NCBI RefSeq assembly: GCF_003112555.1
Contig: NZ_BEWB01000009.1
Span: forward strand, 62,001 to 126,000
Reading direction: 5' to 3'
DNA length: 64,000 nucleotides
DNA from: Streptomyces coelicoflavus
GTDB lineage: Bacteria; Actinomycetota; Actinomycetes; Streptomycetales; Streptomycetaceae
Below, piece by piece: positions 52,004-60,399 of this stretch. Both the position numbers and the translations under genes were made by a program. The notes below the pieces were generated by a model. The model worked only from the letters and a program-made list of their open reading frames with translations, searched no databases and was not told where the DNA came from. Every line of letters begins with the position of its first letter. Position 1 is the stretch's first letter.

Positions 52004-52986
52004 TGACGGTCGCGCTGCTGCTTCTTGGCTACTCCGCCGTATTGGGTGGGCTCGGTCCGCTCTGGCTGAAGCGGGCGTCGTGGCTGGACCGTGCGCCACG
52101 GCTCGGCATCTGGGCGTGGCATGCGCTGACCGCGACGGTGATCATCTCGGTGACGCTGGCGGGGCTGGCGGTGGCGGTACCCACAGTGCCTGTCAGCGGG
52201 AACCTCGCCGCGATGCTGCAGGAGTGCGTGATGGCGCTGCGGGCACAGTACGCGGCGCCCGGCGGGGCGGCGGTGGCGGCGAGCGGAACCGTGCTGGCGT
52301 TTGCGCTGGTCGCGCGCATCGGGTGGTGCCTGGCGGCCGCTCTCGTACGGGCCCGCCGTCAGCGGTCCGAGCACGCCGCCGTCCTGGATCTCGCGGGCCG
52401 TCATCGTCCCGATCTCGGGGTCACGGTGCTGGACCACGACCGTCCGGCGGCGTACTGCCTACCCGGTCATGGTCACCGGGTCGTGCTGACCACCGCCGCG
52501 CTGACGACCCTTGAGCCGCGCGCTCTGGATGCCGTGATCGCCCACGAGCGGGCCCACATCCGGCAGCGGCACCACCTGGTGCTGGCCTATGCGGAGGCGC
52601 TGGAGCGGGCCTTCCCCCGCGTGCCCCTCTTCCGTACCGCGGCGAGCGAGACACGGCGGCTGGTGGAGTTGGCCGCCGACGACGAGGCGACGGCCCGGTC
52701 GGACGCGCTGACGCTGGCCAGCGCGCTGGTGGAGATGGCCGGAGCCGGGGTTCCGGCGGCCTCGCTGGCCGCGTCGGGCGGGCACGCGGCCGGCCGGGTG
52801 CGTCGACTCCTCGCTCCGCAGCGGCCGCTGAAGCGTGCCATCGCCTGGGGCGGTGCGCTGGTGGCGGGCGCGGTACTGGTGCTGCCGCTCGTGGTGGCCG
52901 TCGAGCCTGCGGTGGCCGCGAGCGGCATGAACGCCTGCCCGCTCCCGACCGCACCGCCGGTTGCCGCCCCACAGCCCGCTTACTGA
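52003..52986 (+). CDS. M56 (BlaR1-like) membrane metalloprotease without sensor domain
   Basis: A 327-aa polytopic protein. Zinc-protease core AVIAHERAHIRQRHHLVLAY (HExxH), downstream LVELAADDEATARSD, and a last helix AIAWGGALVAGAVLVLPLVV. There is no penicillin-binding sensor domain. The short outside tail has NACPLPTAPP. ATG 52003 overlaps the BlaI stop. It is the likely signal-dependent inactivator of BlaI-C. Confidence 0.89.
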   Translation: MTVALLLLGYSAVLGGLGPLWLKRASWLDRAPRLGIWAWHALTATVIISVTLAGLAVAVPTVPVSGNLAAMLQECVMALRAQYAAPGGAAVAASGTVLAFALVARIGWCLAAALVRARRQRSEHAAVLDLAGRHRPDLGVTVLDHDRPAAYCLPGHGHRVVLTTAALTTLEPRALDAVIAHERAHIRQRHHLVLAYAEALERAFPRVPLFRTAASETRRLVELAADDEATARSDALTLASALVEMAGAGVPAASLAASGGHAAGRVRRLLAPQRPLKRAIAWGGALVAGAVLVLPLVVAVEPAVAASGMNACPLPTAPPVAAPQPAY

Positions 52987-53039
52987 CCCCACCCCACTGC
53001 CCGGCAGACCGGGCCTGGTAGGTTGACCGGCACAATCTC

Positions 53040-53052
53040 CTAGTGAACTTAG
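53040..53052. promoter_or_regulatory. CTA-N5-CTTAG operator (exact), CopCD operon promoter
   Basis: CTAGTGAACTTAG, an exact match, starts 22 bases before the ATG. A TTGACC at 53023-53028 could be the -35; a -10 seventeen bases on would fall inside the site, so binding would block the promoter. The transcript may be leaderless. Confidence 0.58.
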
Positions 53053-53061
53053 GTATTTAGG

Positions 53062-55080
53062 ATGTGTGGTGCGTGGGCCCGCTGGGCCGCTCGTCTGACG
53101 GCCGCGGTCCTGTTGGCCCTGGCCGGGCTACTGACCGGTCCAGCGCCGGCGCAAGCGCATGCGGTTCTGCTGTTCGCCTCCCCGGCGATCGAGGGCGCGG
53201 TACCGACCGCACCCAAGGAAATCGCCCTGGTCTTCGACGAGCCGGTACGGCCCAGCGGGGCGAAGGCGCTGCACATCACGGCACCCGGCGGGGCGTCCGT
53301 GCCCCACGGCGCGGTCGCCCGCAGCGAGGGTGGCAAGCAGCTGACAGCACCGGTCCGTTCGATGATGGGGCCGGGCGTGTACACGGTCACCTGGCAGGCG
53401 GTCGCGGAGGACGGCGACGTGATGAGCGGGACGTACCGCTTCGCCGTGGGCTCCGTAACGGCGGAGCTGGGGTCCACTTCCGGCGCGCCGGGCAGGCAGC
53501 AGGTGAGCGGGGCTCCGGCAACCGCGGCGCTGCGGTGGGTGCTGTATGCGGCCTTTGCCTTGTCTCTTGGCGGGTTGGTCGGGGAGCGGCTCGCTTCGCG
53601 GCAGCGCGTCCCGGAGGGCGCCGGGCGTCCCCGGTCGTGGGTGTTGCCCGGCACGGCAGCCGGCCTGGTGGCCTCGATCGGGCTGACGGTGCTGATCGCC
53701 GGAGGCGGCAGCCTGGTTGACGGGGTCACCTCGCCGTCCGGGGCCGCAGTGCTCGACGGACGGCCGGGGATCCTGGCGGTGGTCGGGACGGTGGCCTGGC
53801 TGGGGGCCATGGTCGCGCTGCGGCTGAAGCAGCGGCGCCTTGTTGCCGGGGCGCTGTTCGTGGCAGCAGTCGCGGAGGGGCTGCGAGCCCATCCGGCGGC
53901 GGAGTCGGCGGTGTGGGGGCCGGTGCTTACCACGGTCCACCTGCTGGCGGCGGCGGTGTGGATCGGCGCGCTCGTCCATGTGCTACGCCTGGGACGGGCC
54001 TGGCGGTGGGCGTCGAACGCCCGCGCGGTATTGCGCCACTACGCCCGCCTCGCCCTGGCCCTCGTGCTCGTCGTGCTGCTCACCGGGACGCTGTCCGGGT
54101 TGTTGCTGCTGTCCTGGTCCGAGTTGTGGGACACCTCCTTCGGACAGGTTCTCGTCGTCAAGCTGTCGCTGGTGGGGGCGGCCTGTGGAATGGCCCTCGC
54201 CGCCCGTCGCAGGCTGGCCGGCAGCGCGCCCCACCTGCTGGCCCGGGTCGAGGCCTCAGCGTTGGTGGCCGTGCTCGGCGTCACCGCGCTGCTGAGCGTG
54301 ACCCAGCCGCCCCGAAATGTGAATGCCGCGCTGCCCTTCGCGCCGCCGCCGAGCGGAAACGCGATCACGGCGGGTGGACGGGCGGACCAAATCGGCATCG
54401 CCGCCACCGCCTCCTCCGGCCAGGTCGTCGTGCGGCTGACCGCCCCGGACACCGACCTCAGCGACAACGGCGGCGAGGCGAGACTTTCGTACGAGGCCGG
54501 ACTCACCCTGACCACGCCGGGCGGCCGTACCCGGGCGCTGGCGATCCGCGGCTGTGGTGAGGGCTGCTTCTACGCGCGGGTGACCTGGCGCAAGGGGCTG
54601 AACCTGCTCACTGTGAAGGCCGGCGCGCAGGGCTGGGGCGGCGGTCAGGACACGCTGCGGGTGATGTGGCCGGTCCGCCCCGACGCGAAGCTGCTCCAGC
54701 GCGTGGTGAAGGCGATGCGCGCGATCGACGCTTTCACCCTGCATGAGCTGGTGGCCAGTGACATCGACCGCACCCGGGTCGCGCCGACAAGGCTGGAGGT
54801 CACCGGGAAGCAGTTCATCGACTCCGAGCCCTATGCCAAAGGGCAGGCGCCGCTCAGCTCCCGCTTCACCGATGCGGAGGGCAACACCGTGCTCGCACTG
54901 GGCTTCCCCGGCGAGCGGCTCGCGCTGGAGCTGACCCTGGACGATCAAGAGCGCGTCGTACGGGAGACCTTGGTCGCGCCCAACCACTTCATCCGTCGCA
55001 CTTTCACCTATCCGGAACCACAGGGACAGGAAAGGGACCGGCACGACCACTCGGGCGATGCCGCGTCCGTTGGCCGGTAA
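53062..55080 (+). CDS. CopC-CopD fusion copper protein with C-terminal outside domain
   Basis: A 672-aa protein. The signal peptide ends AQA, giving a mature His-Ala-Val N-terminus (AQAHAVLLFASPAIEGAVP), the copper-binding end of CopC. The CopC domain (33-135) keeps YTVTWQAVAEDGDVMSGTY. A CopD-type membrane domain with about eight helices follows (155-415). The last 250 residues are an outside beta-rich domain with RGCGEGCFYARVTW and a second segment near FTLHELVASDIDRTRV. Fusions of this type import or handle copper at the membrane in actinobacteria. Controlled by the motif at 53040 rather than by a CsoR box. Confidence 0.93.
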   Translation: MCGAWARWAARLTAAVLLALAGLLTGPAPAQAHAVLLFASPAIEGAVPTAPKEIALVFDEPVRPSGAKALHITAPGGASVPHGAVARSEGGKQLTAPVRSMMGPGVYTVTWQAVAEDGDVMSGTYRFAVGSVTAELGSTSGAPGRQQVSGAPATAALRWVLYAAFALSLGGLVGERLASRQRVPEGAGRPRSWVLPGTAAGLVASIGLTVLIAGGGSLVDGVTSPSGAAVLDGRPGILAVVGTVAWLGAMVALRLKQRRLVAGALFVAAVAEGLRAHPAAESAVWGPVLTTVHLLAAAVWIGALVHVLRLGRAWRWASNARAVLRHYARLALALVLVVLLTGTLSGLLLLSWSELWDTSFGQVLVVKLSLVGAACGMALAARRRLAGSAPHLLARVEASALVAVLGVTALLSVTQPPRNVNAALPFAPPPSGNAITAGGRADQIGIAATASSGQVVVRLTAPDTDLSDNGGEARLSYEAGLTLTTPGGRTRALAIRGCGEGCFYARVTWRKGLNLLTVKAGAQGWGGGQDTLRVMWPVRPDAKLLQRVVKAMRAIDAFTLHELVASDIDRTRVAPTRLEVTGKQFIDSEPYAKGQAPLSSRFTDAEGNTVLALGFPGERLALELTLDDQERVVRETLVAPNHFIRRTFTYPEPQGQERDRHDHSGDAASVGR

Positions 55081-55101
55081 CAGCCGCAGAAAGAGGACGA
55101 C

Positions 55102-55590
55102 ATGTCGGCCAGACCGATGCGAGCAGCCCGCCGGGGTATCCGACGGGGCCCGCTTCGGCCTGCACGCACGCTGCTGATACTGCTGCTGACCATACTCGCC
55201 GCCAGTGCCACCGCATGCGTCCTCGCGACGTCGGCTCACGCTTCGCCCATGGCGTCGATGGCGTCCACCGGCCCTGTGACCATGGCATCGACCTTGCGGA
55301 ACGCGAGTGACAACGGGGGTGATCAGACCGCCGTCTCGACGGCTGCCTCCCCGGGCAGCGACTGCGACCGGACTCACTGCCCACAGGCGTCCGGCCGGCC
55401 GTCCCCCTCGTGTTGTGACTTGCCCAGCACGGACGCCGTCCACAGCACCACCCAGGCGATCGCGATCCCGCCCCAGCCTGGCGTGCGGCCGGGGCAGCCG
55501 CCGACCGCGTGCCGGTCCCGTTGCCGCGCCCCCGCGGACAGCGGTCCAGGGCCTCCCGACTTGCACATGCTGCAACTCCTGCTCGTTTAG
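55102..55590 (+). CDS. Small exported Cys/Met protein, DUF6153-like
   Basis: A 162-aa protein from ATG 55102 (GAGGA upstream). Basic N-terminus, helix TLLILLLTILAASATACVLA, then a Met/Ser segment (SPMASMASTGPVTMAS) and Cys pairs (SDCDRTHCPQ, SPSCCDLPS, CRSRCRAP). It is in the CopCD operon. Family assignment is by layout and context. Confidence 0.6.
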   Translation: MSARPMRAARRGIRRGPLRPARTLLILLLTILAASATACVLATSAHASPMASMASTGPVTMASTLRNASDNGGDQTAVSTAASPGSDCDRTHCPQASGRPSPSCCDLPSTDAVHSTTQAIAIPPQPGVRPGQPPTACRSRCRAPADSGPGPPDLHMLQLLLV

Positions 55591-55712
55591 GTCACCGCGC
55601 CGAAGCCTGCGCAGAGCGCGCGGCGGCGCCCCGCGTCCAACGACGACACCGACTACACGTGCAGCACCGCCGGCCCCAAAGAAATGCGGAGCGGCGGGGA
55701 CAAGGACATCCC

Positions 55713-56342
55713 ATGGGAGCCAACTCCAAGGCCCAGAAGGCAGCCCGCCGGGCCCGCATCGAGGAGATGCGCCGCGCCGAACAGAAGCGTGAGCGCCGCA
55801 ACAAGATCATCGCTATTGGCGCCTCCACAGCGATCGTCGCAGGCATCGCCGTCGGCGGCTGGTATCTACTGGATTCCGCCAACGACAAGGAAAAGGCCCA
55901 GGCCGCCCCCGTACGCGGCGAGCAGACCTGGCCCGACCTGGGCCGCACCCACGTCGACAAGGCCGTCGCCTACCCGATGCACCCGCCCGCCGGCGGCAAC
56001 CACGCCCCGGTCTGGCAGAACTGCAACGGCAACGTCTACGACCAGGCGATAAAGGACGAGAACGCCGTGCACTCCCTGGAGCACGGCGCGGTCTGGGTCG
56101 CCTACAACGACAAGGCCACCGCCGCCGACATCAAGACACTCAGCCAGCGGGTGTCCAAGACCCCGTACACCCTCATGAGCCCCTACAAGAGCGAGTCCTC
56201 ACCGATCACGCTGACCGCCTGGGGTCACCAGTTGAAGGTGAACAAGGCATCCGATGCGCGGGTGGCGGAGTTCTTCGACAAGTATGTGCAGGGCCCGCAG
56301 ACCCCTGAGCCGGGCGCGGCCTGCACCGGAGGGATCGGCTGA
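55713..56342 (+). CDS. DUF3105 membrane-anchored protein
   Basis: A 209-aa protein, intact paralogue of the gene at 10637. A basic helical N-terminus (MGANSKAQKAARRARIEEM) precedes a helix (NKIIAIGASTAIVAGIAVGG) and the outside DUF3105 domain with HVDKAVAYPMHPPAGGNHA, WQNCNGNVY, ENAVHSLEHGAVWVAY and a final ACTGGIG. Conserved His and Cys suggest metal binding. AAGGA precedes ATG 55713. It overlaps the DUF305 gene (TGATG). Confidence 0.9.
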   Translation: MGANSKAQKAARRARIEEMRRAEQKRERRNKIIAIGASTAIVAGIAVGGWYLLDSANDKEKAQAAPVRGEQTWPDLGRTHVDKAVAYPMHPPAGGNHAPVWQNCNGNVYDQAIKDENAVHSLEHGAVWVAYNDKATAADIKTLSQRVSKTPYTLMSPYKSESSPITLTAWGHQLKVNKASDARVAEFFDKYVQGPQTPEPGAACTGGIG

Positions 56343-56998
56343 TGGAACCGATCACATTCGCACGGCGACGGCCCTGGTGGCTCGCCGTGGCCTCCGTCGT
56401 CCTTGCCCTGGCCGTGGCGGCGGCCGTGCTGATCGCGATGCGGCCCGGCGGGGACGACACGCCGAGTGAGGGCTCGGCGGATGTGGGCTTCGCCCGGGAC
56501 ATGGCAATCCATCACCAGCAGGCGGTGGAGCTGTCGTTCATCGTGCGCGATCGCACCGACGACGAGGACGTGCGGCGGTTGGCGTACGACGTCATCAACA
56601 CCCAAGCCAATCAGCGCGGCATGCTGCTGGGCTGGCTGGAGGCGTGGGACGTGCCCAAGTCCTCGCAGAAGCCGCCGATGGCCTGGATGGATGAGGGCCA
56701 CGGTCACGGGTCGATGTCCATGCCCATGTACGAGGCGCACGACGGCTCGCTCATGCCGGGCATGTCCACCAACACCCAGATGAACCAGCTGCGCAAGGCC
56801 AAGGGAAAGGCTGCGGAGGTGCTGTACCTGCGGTTGCTGACAGCACATCACAAGGGCGGCATCGAGATGTCTGAGACGGCCGCCGACATGGCCGGTGATG
56901 CGAAGGTGCGGCGCCTGGCCGAGAGTATGGTCCAGGGCCAGGAGTCGGAGATGAAGCTGATGGTGGACATGCTCGCCGAGCGTGGCGCTGCCGCCTGA
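56342..56998 (+). CDS. DUF305 membrane-anchored protein
   Basis: A 218-aa protein with an N-terminal anchor (WLAVASVVLALAVAAAVLIA) in place of a lipobox. Two DUF305 halves: DMAIHHQQAVELSFIV and LLTAHHKGGIEMSETAADM, with a HGHGSMSMPMYEAHDGSLM loop between. Coupled to the DUF3105 gene. Its pairing with DUF3105 here, and of DUF305 with copper genes at 46379, suggests work on copper outside the membrane. Confidence 0.92.
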   Translation: MEPITFARRRPWWLAVASVVLALAVAAAVLIAMRPGGDDTPSEGSADVGFARDMAIHHQQAVELSFIVRDRTDDEDVRRLAYDVINTQANQRGMLLGWLEAWDVPKSSQKPPMAWMDEGHGHGSMSMPMYEAHDGSLMPGMSTNTQMNQLRKAKGKAAEVLYLRLLTAHHKGGIEMSETAADMAGDAKVRRLAESMVQGQESEMKLMVDMLAERGAAA

Positions 56999-57043
56999 AC
57001 CATTTCTGCTCAGCGCCGCGGTCGTATGCAGGTGAGGAGTGCC

Positions 57044-57520
57044 ATGACAGAAACCTGGGCCCCGTCCGACGCTCCGCCCGGTGCACGCTGGCTGCCACAG
57101 GCACGGATCGGTTTCGAGTCACGGAACGCCCGCTGGTGGTGGCTGGGCGCGGGTGGCGCCGTGATCGTCGCCGTTGGGGTGGCGATGGCGGTGTGGGGGA
57201 TGTTCCCCGTCGACCTGCACGGGCCGACGCACGATGCCGGGATCATGGCGCCGACGTGTGGGCTGACACGCTCGGTCGTGGCGGTCTTCCGTGGCGATAT
57301 CTCGATGGCCTGGCGCTACAACCCGGCCGGGTTGCTGGTCGCGGTGGTCGCCGTCGCCGCCCTGGCCCGGCTCCTGGCCGGGGTGTTCGTCCGGCGCGGC
57401 CCGGTGCTGCGGGTGCGTCCCGGCCGGATCGGCTGGATGGTGCTCGTCCTGGCCCTGGTAGCGCTGGAGATCCGCCAGCAGGGCCAGGCCGAGCTACTGA
57501 TGACCGCCGGGCTGCGCTGA
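57044..57520 (+). CDS. DUF2752 family membrane protein
   Basis: A 158-aa protein with three helices and the DUF2752 signature PTCGLTRSVVAVFRGDISMA then WRYNPAG. GAGGAG lies upstream of ATG 57044. Function is unknown; it follows the DUF305 gene by 45 bases in the CopCD operon. The Cys in TCGLTR is invariant in the family. Confidence 0.87.
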   Translation: MTETWAPSDAPPGARWLPQARIGFESRNARWWWLGAGGAVIVAVGVAMAVWGMFPVDLHGPTHDAGIMAPTCGLTRSVVAVFRGDISMAWRYNPAGLLVAVVAVAALARLLAGVFVRRGPVLRVRPGRIGWMVLVLALVALEIRQQGQAELLMTAGLR

Positions 57521-57608
57521 CCGGAGGCCGCCATTCCGGTGCGCCACTGTCCTTCCGCACGACCGGATCCACCCGCATCTCCCCCGAGACGACGAAAGGG
57601 CTGTGCTC

Positions 57609-58238
57609 ATGCCTGCTGCCAGTGACACGGACGAACGGCTGCGCCGCTATTGGGACCGGCACGCCCGCTCCTACGACCGGCAGATGAGCTTCTTCGACCG
57701 AACGCTGTTCGGTGAGAGCCGGAGGTGGATCTGCTCGCGGGCCGGCGGCCGGGTCCTGGAGGTCGCCGTCGGTACCGGTCTCAACCTGCCCCTCTACCCG
57801 GCCGATGTCGAGCTCACCGGACTCGAGTGGAGTCCGGCCATGCTGGACATCGCCCGCCGTCGCGCAGACGGGCTCGGCCGTACGGCGACGCTGCGCGAGG
57901 GCGACGCGCAGGAGATGCCGTTCGACGACGCCTCGTTCGACACCGTCGTGGCCACCCTGTCCCTCTGCGCCATCCCGGACGAGAAGCGGGCGGTCGCGGA
58001 GATGGTCCGGGTCCTGCGGCCCGGCGGCCGTCTGCTGCTCCTGGACCACGTCATCGCCTCCGCCTGGTCGGCCCGCGCCCTCCAGCGGCTACTGGAACTG
58101 GTCACCGTGCCGCTCGGTGGTGAGCACTTCCGACGCCGCCCGCTGCGGCACGTCGAGGCGGCGGGACTGCAGATCGAGGAGCGGGACCGGTTCAAGCTCG
58201 GCATCGTCGAGCGCATTGCCGCGCGCAAGCCGGTCTGA
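57609..58238 (+). CDS. SAM-dependent methyltransferase
   Basis: A 209-aa class I methyltransferase. Motif I is VLEVAVGTGLNLPLYP, the acidic end LTGLEWSPAMLDIARRR, then EGDAQEMPFDDASFDTVVAT and VLRPGGRLLLLDHV. The layout with YWDRHARSYDRQM resembles phospholipid or ubiquinone methyltransferases. Start at ATG 57609 with GGG eight bases before; GTG 57603 is also possible. It may act on membrane lipid; not proven. Confidence 0.85.
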   Translation: MPAASDTDERLRRYWDRHARSYDRQMSFFDRTLFGESRRWICSRAGGRVLEVAVGTGLNLPLYPADVELTGLEWSPAMLDIARRRADGLGRTATLREGDAQEMPFDDASFDTVVATLSLCAIPDEKRAVAEMVRVLRPGGRLLLLDHVIASAWSARALQRLLELVTVPLGGEHFRRRPLRHVEAAGLQIEERDRFKLGIVERIAARKPV

Positions 58239-58412
58239 TCCGGCGCGGCGGCATGTGGAAACCGGGCGCGCCGGTCCGCCGGAACCGGCACGCAGGGCTC
58301 AACAGGTCTCGGCGCGGGCCGGGCTGGAGCGCTGGCGGCCGTTGTTCCGCGCCGCTCCGGCGCCCGTCTCCGCGTACGGGCCCGAAGCACGCCGCTGCGC
58401 GAGCAGGCGGGT

Positions 58413-59180
58413 TCACAGCGGGAGTGCGTATCCGCTGATCCAGGTCTGCATCTGGGAGATCAGCAGGCTCCACAGGCCGGATACCTGGGTGATGCCGACG
58501 AGCACGAGCAGCACTCCGCCGACGCGGAGCACGGTGCGGGTGTGGCGGCGCGCGAAGGCGAAAGCCCGCAGCGATTTCCCCAGAGCGAGGGTGAAAAGCA
58601 GGAAGGGGATGCCGACGCCGACCGCGTAGAGGAAGGCTAGGAGGGCACCGCGTCCGGCGGAGCCGGTGGTCAGGGAGAGGGAGAGCACGGCGGCGAGCGT
58701 GGGGCCGATGCAGGGCGTCCAGCCGATGCCGAACATCACGCCGAGTAGCGGCGCGCCGACCAGCCCGGCACGCGGAGTGAAGCGGGGCTTGAAGGAGCGT
58801 GACAGGAGCGGGATGCGCTCCAGGATGCCCATGAACATCAGGCCCAGCACGATGGTGAGCACGCCGAGCACACGGATGATGGTCTCCTGGTGGGCGAGCA
58901 GCAGGGTACTGACGGAGCCGAACAGAGCGCCGTAGGCGGTGAACACGGCCGCGAAGCCGAGGACGAACAGTGCGGTGCCGAGCAACGCCCGCGAACGGGC
59001 CCGCCCACCCTGGCCTGCCTGGGCGTCGGCGGCGGTCATGCCGGTGGTGTAGGAGAGATAGCCGGGGACCAGGGGCAGACAGCAGGGCGAGGCGACGGTG
59101 ATGGCGCCTGCGGCCAGCGCGATGGGGGCGGCCAGCAGGAGGGAGCCGGAGCCCACCACTTGACTGATGTCGACGGACAC
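58413..59180 (-). CDS. CcdA cytochrome c biogenesis thiol transporter (copy 3)
   Basis: A 255-aa six-helix protein. Redox cysteines in TVASPCCLPLVPGYLSYTTG and GWTPCIGPTLAAVLSL. GTG 59180 has GGAAGG eight bases upstream; the frame open to 59273 starts with TTG and is less likely. It is divergent from the thiol-redox operon across the double operator. Confidence 0.93.
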   Translation of the reverse strand: MSVDISQVVGSGSLLLAAPIALAAGAITVASPCCLPLVPGYLSYTTGMTAADAQAGQGGRARSRALLGTALFVLGFAAVFTAYGALFGSVSTLLLAHQETIIRVLGVLTIVLGLMFMGILERIPLLSRSFKPRFTPRAGLVGAPLLGVMFGIGWTPCIGPTLAAVLSLSLTTGSAGRGALLAFLYAVGVGIPFLLFTLALGKSLRAFAFARRHTRTVLRVGGVLLVLVGITQVSGLWSLLISQMQTWISGYALPL

Positions 59181-59285
59181 GAACAGCACCTTCCGCTGCG
59201 TATGGGGCGGCCCGGCCGGCCCGGCACCGATCGGGTGGAACCGGCGGGGCCAGTTCGGGGGCCGGGTCGACAAGAACTCTAACTC

Positions 59286-59314
59286 CTATGTACCTTAGGT
59301 CCTAAGTCACATAG
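59286..59314. promoter_or_regulatory. Paired CTA-N5-CTTAG operators (both exact, inverted), divergent ccdA promoters
   Basis: CTATGTACCTTAG (59286-59298) and, on the other strand, CTATGTGACTTAG (59302-59314) face each other three bases apart. With one more base at each end they make a 31-base near palindrome. The pair sits between ccdA copy 3 and the CcdA-like operon, able to bind two repressor dimers or bridge one. Confidence 0.68.
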
Positions 59315-59361
59315 GTGATTGCGGGTCGTGTGACCTGCGGCCTGCCGGAAAGGGCTGGTGG

Positions 59362-60399
59362 ATGAGCGAGCTGTTGTTCGGGACGACGCTGCTGGCGTCG
59401 TTCCTCGGCGGCATGGTGGCCCTACTGGCCCCGTGCTGTGTCTCGGTGATGCTGCCCGCCTACTTCGCCACCGGCTTCCGTTCCCGCGGCCGGGTGGTCG
59501 CGGCGACGCTGGCGTTCGGCGCGGGAGTGGCGACAATTATCGTGCCGGTCGGACTCGGGGCCGCCGCTATCTCCTCGGCGCTGCAGCGGTACCACCTGTG
59601 GGTCTATCTGATCGGCGGGGTGCTGATGCTCGCCGGCGGTCTGGCGGTGTTGGTGGGGTGGAAGCCGAAACTGCCCATGCCGGCCGGCGGGACGCCGCGC
59701 CAGGGCGGTGGGTTCGCCGCCGCATACGGGCTGGGTGCGTTCTCCGGGATCGCCAGCGCGTGCTGCGCGCCAGTGCTCGCCGGGGTGGTGGTGCTGTCCG
59801 GGGCGAGCGGCTCCTTCCTGGCCGCGCTCGGAGTGGGGCTCGTCTACGTGCTGGGTATGGTCGCCCCGCTGGTCGTGATCGCCCTGGCCTGGGAGCGTGG
59901 CCACCGCGGCCCCGCCCGAGTGCTGCAGAGCCGCCGTGTGCGGATGCGCGCCGGATCCTTCGAGCGCAGCCTGCCGCTGGGCGACCTGCTGGCCGGGGTG
60001 CTGCTGGTGACCATGGGCGCGCTGACCGTCGTTCTCGCTTTCCGAGGCCCGGACATGGGCACCACCGGCTGGCGGGCCCGGTTCGCCGCCGATCTCGACC
60101 ACTACGCCTCGATGGTCACCGACGCGCTCGCCTGGATACCAGGCTGGGCAGTGGCGCTGCTCGCGGTGGCCCTGCTCGCGCTGGTGATCCGACACGCCCT
60201 GCGAACCGTGGCCCCAGACCCAGAAGACGGCGGAACACCCGCCGCAGAGGAGGGCACCGGTGGGCCCGAAGCCGTTGCCTCCGCGTGCTGCACCGGCTCC
60301 AACATCGGCGGGGGCACTTCCTCCGCGCACGCAACCGCGGCACTGGCCGCAACTCAGTCCCCGAACACGACCAAGGAGGTCGCCACGGATGGCCGCTGA
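59362..60399 (+). CDS. CcdA/DsbD-like membrane protein with Cys pairs and long tail
   Basis: A 345-aa protein of the DsbD/CcdA superfamily but distant from the three CcdA copies. Redox motifs are ALLAPCCVSVMLPAYFATG and GIASACCAPVLAGVV, each with CC. Six to eight helices, then a polar tail with SACCTGSNIGGG. It heads a six-gene overlapping operon and would be the membrane electron carrier for the peroxiredoxin- and TlpA-like proteins after it. Confidence 0.87.
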   Translation: MSELLFGTTLLASFLGGMVALLAPCCVSVMLPAYFATGFRSRGRVVAATLAFGAGVATIIVPVGLGAAAISSALQRYHLWVYLIGGVLMLAGGLAVLVGWKPKLPMPAGGTPRQGGGFAAAYGLGAFSGIASACCAPVLAGVVVLSGASGSFLAALGVGLVYVLGMVAPLVVIALAWERGHRGPARVLQSRRVRMRAGSFERSLPLGDLLAGVLLVTMGALTVVLAFRGPDMGTTGWRARFAADLDHYASMVTDALAWIPGWAVALLAVALLALVIRHALRTVAPDPEDGGTPAAEEGTGGPEAVASACCTGSNIGGGTSSAHATAALAATQSPNTTKEVATDGR

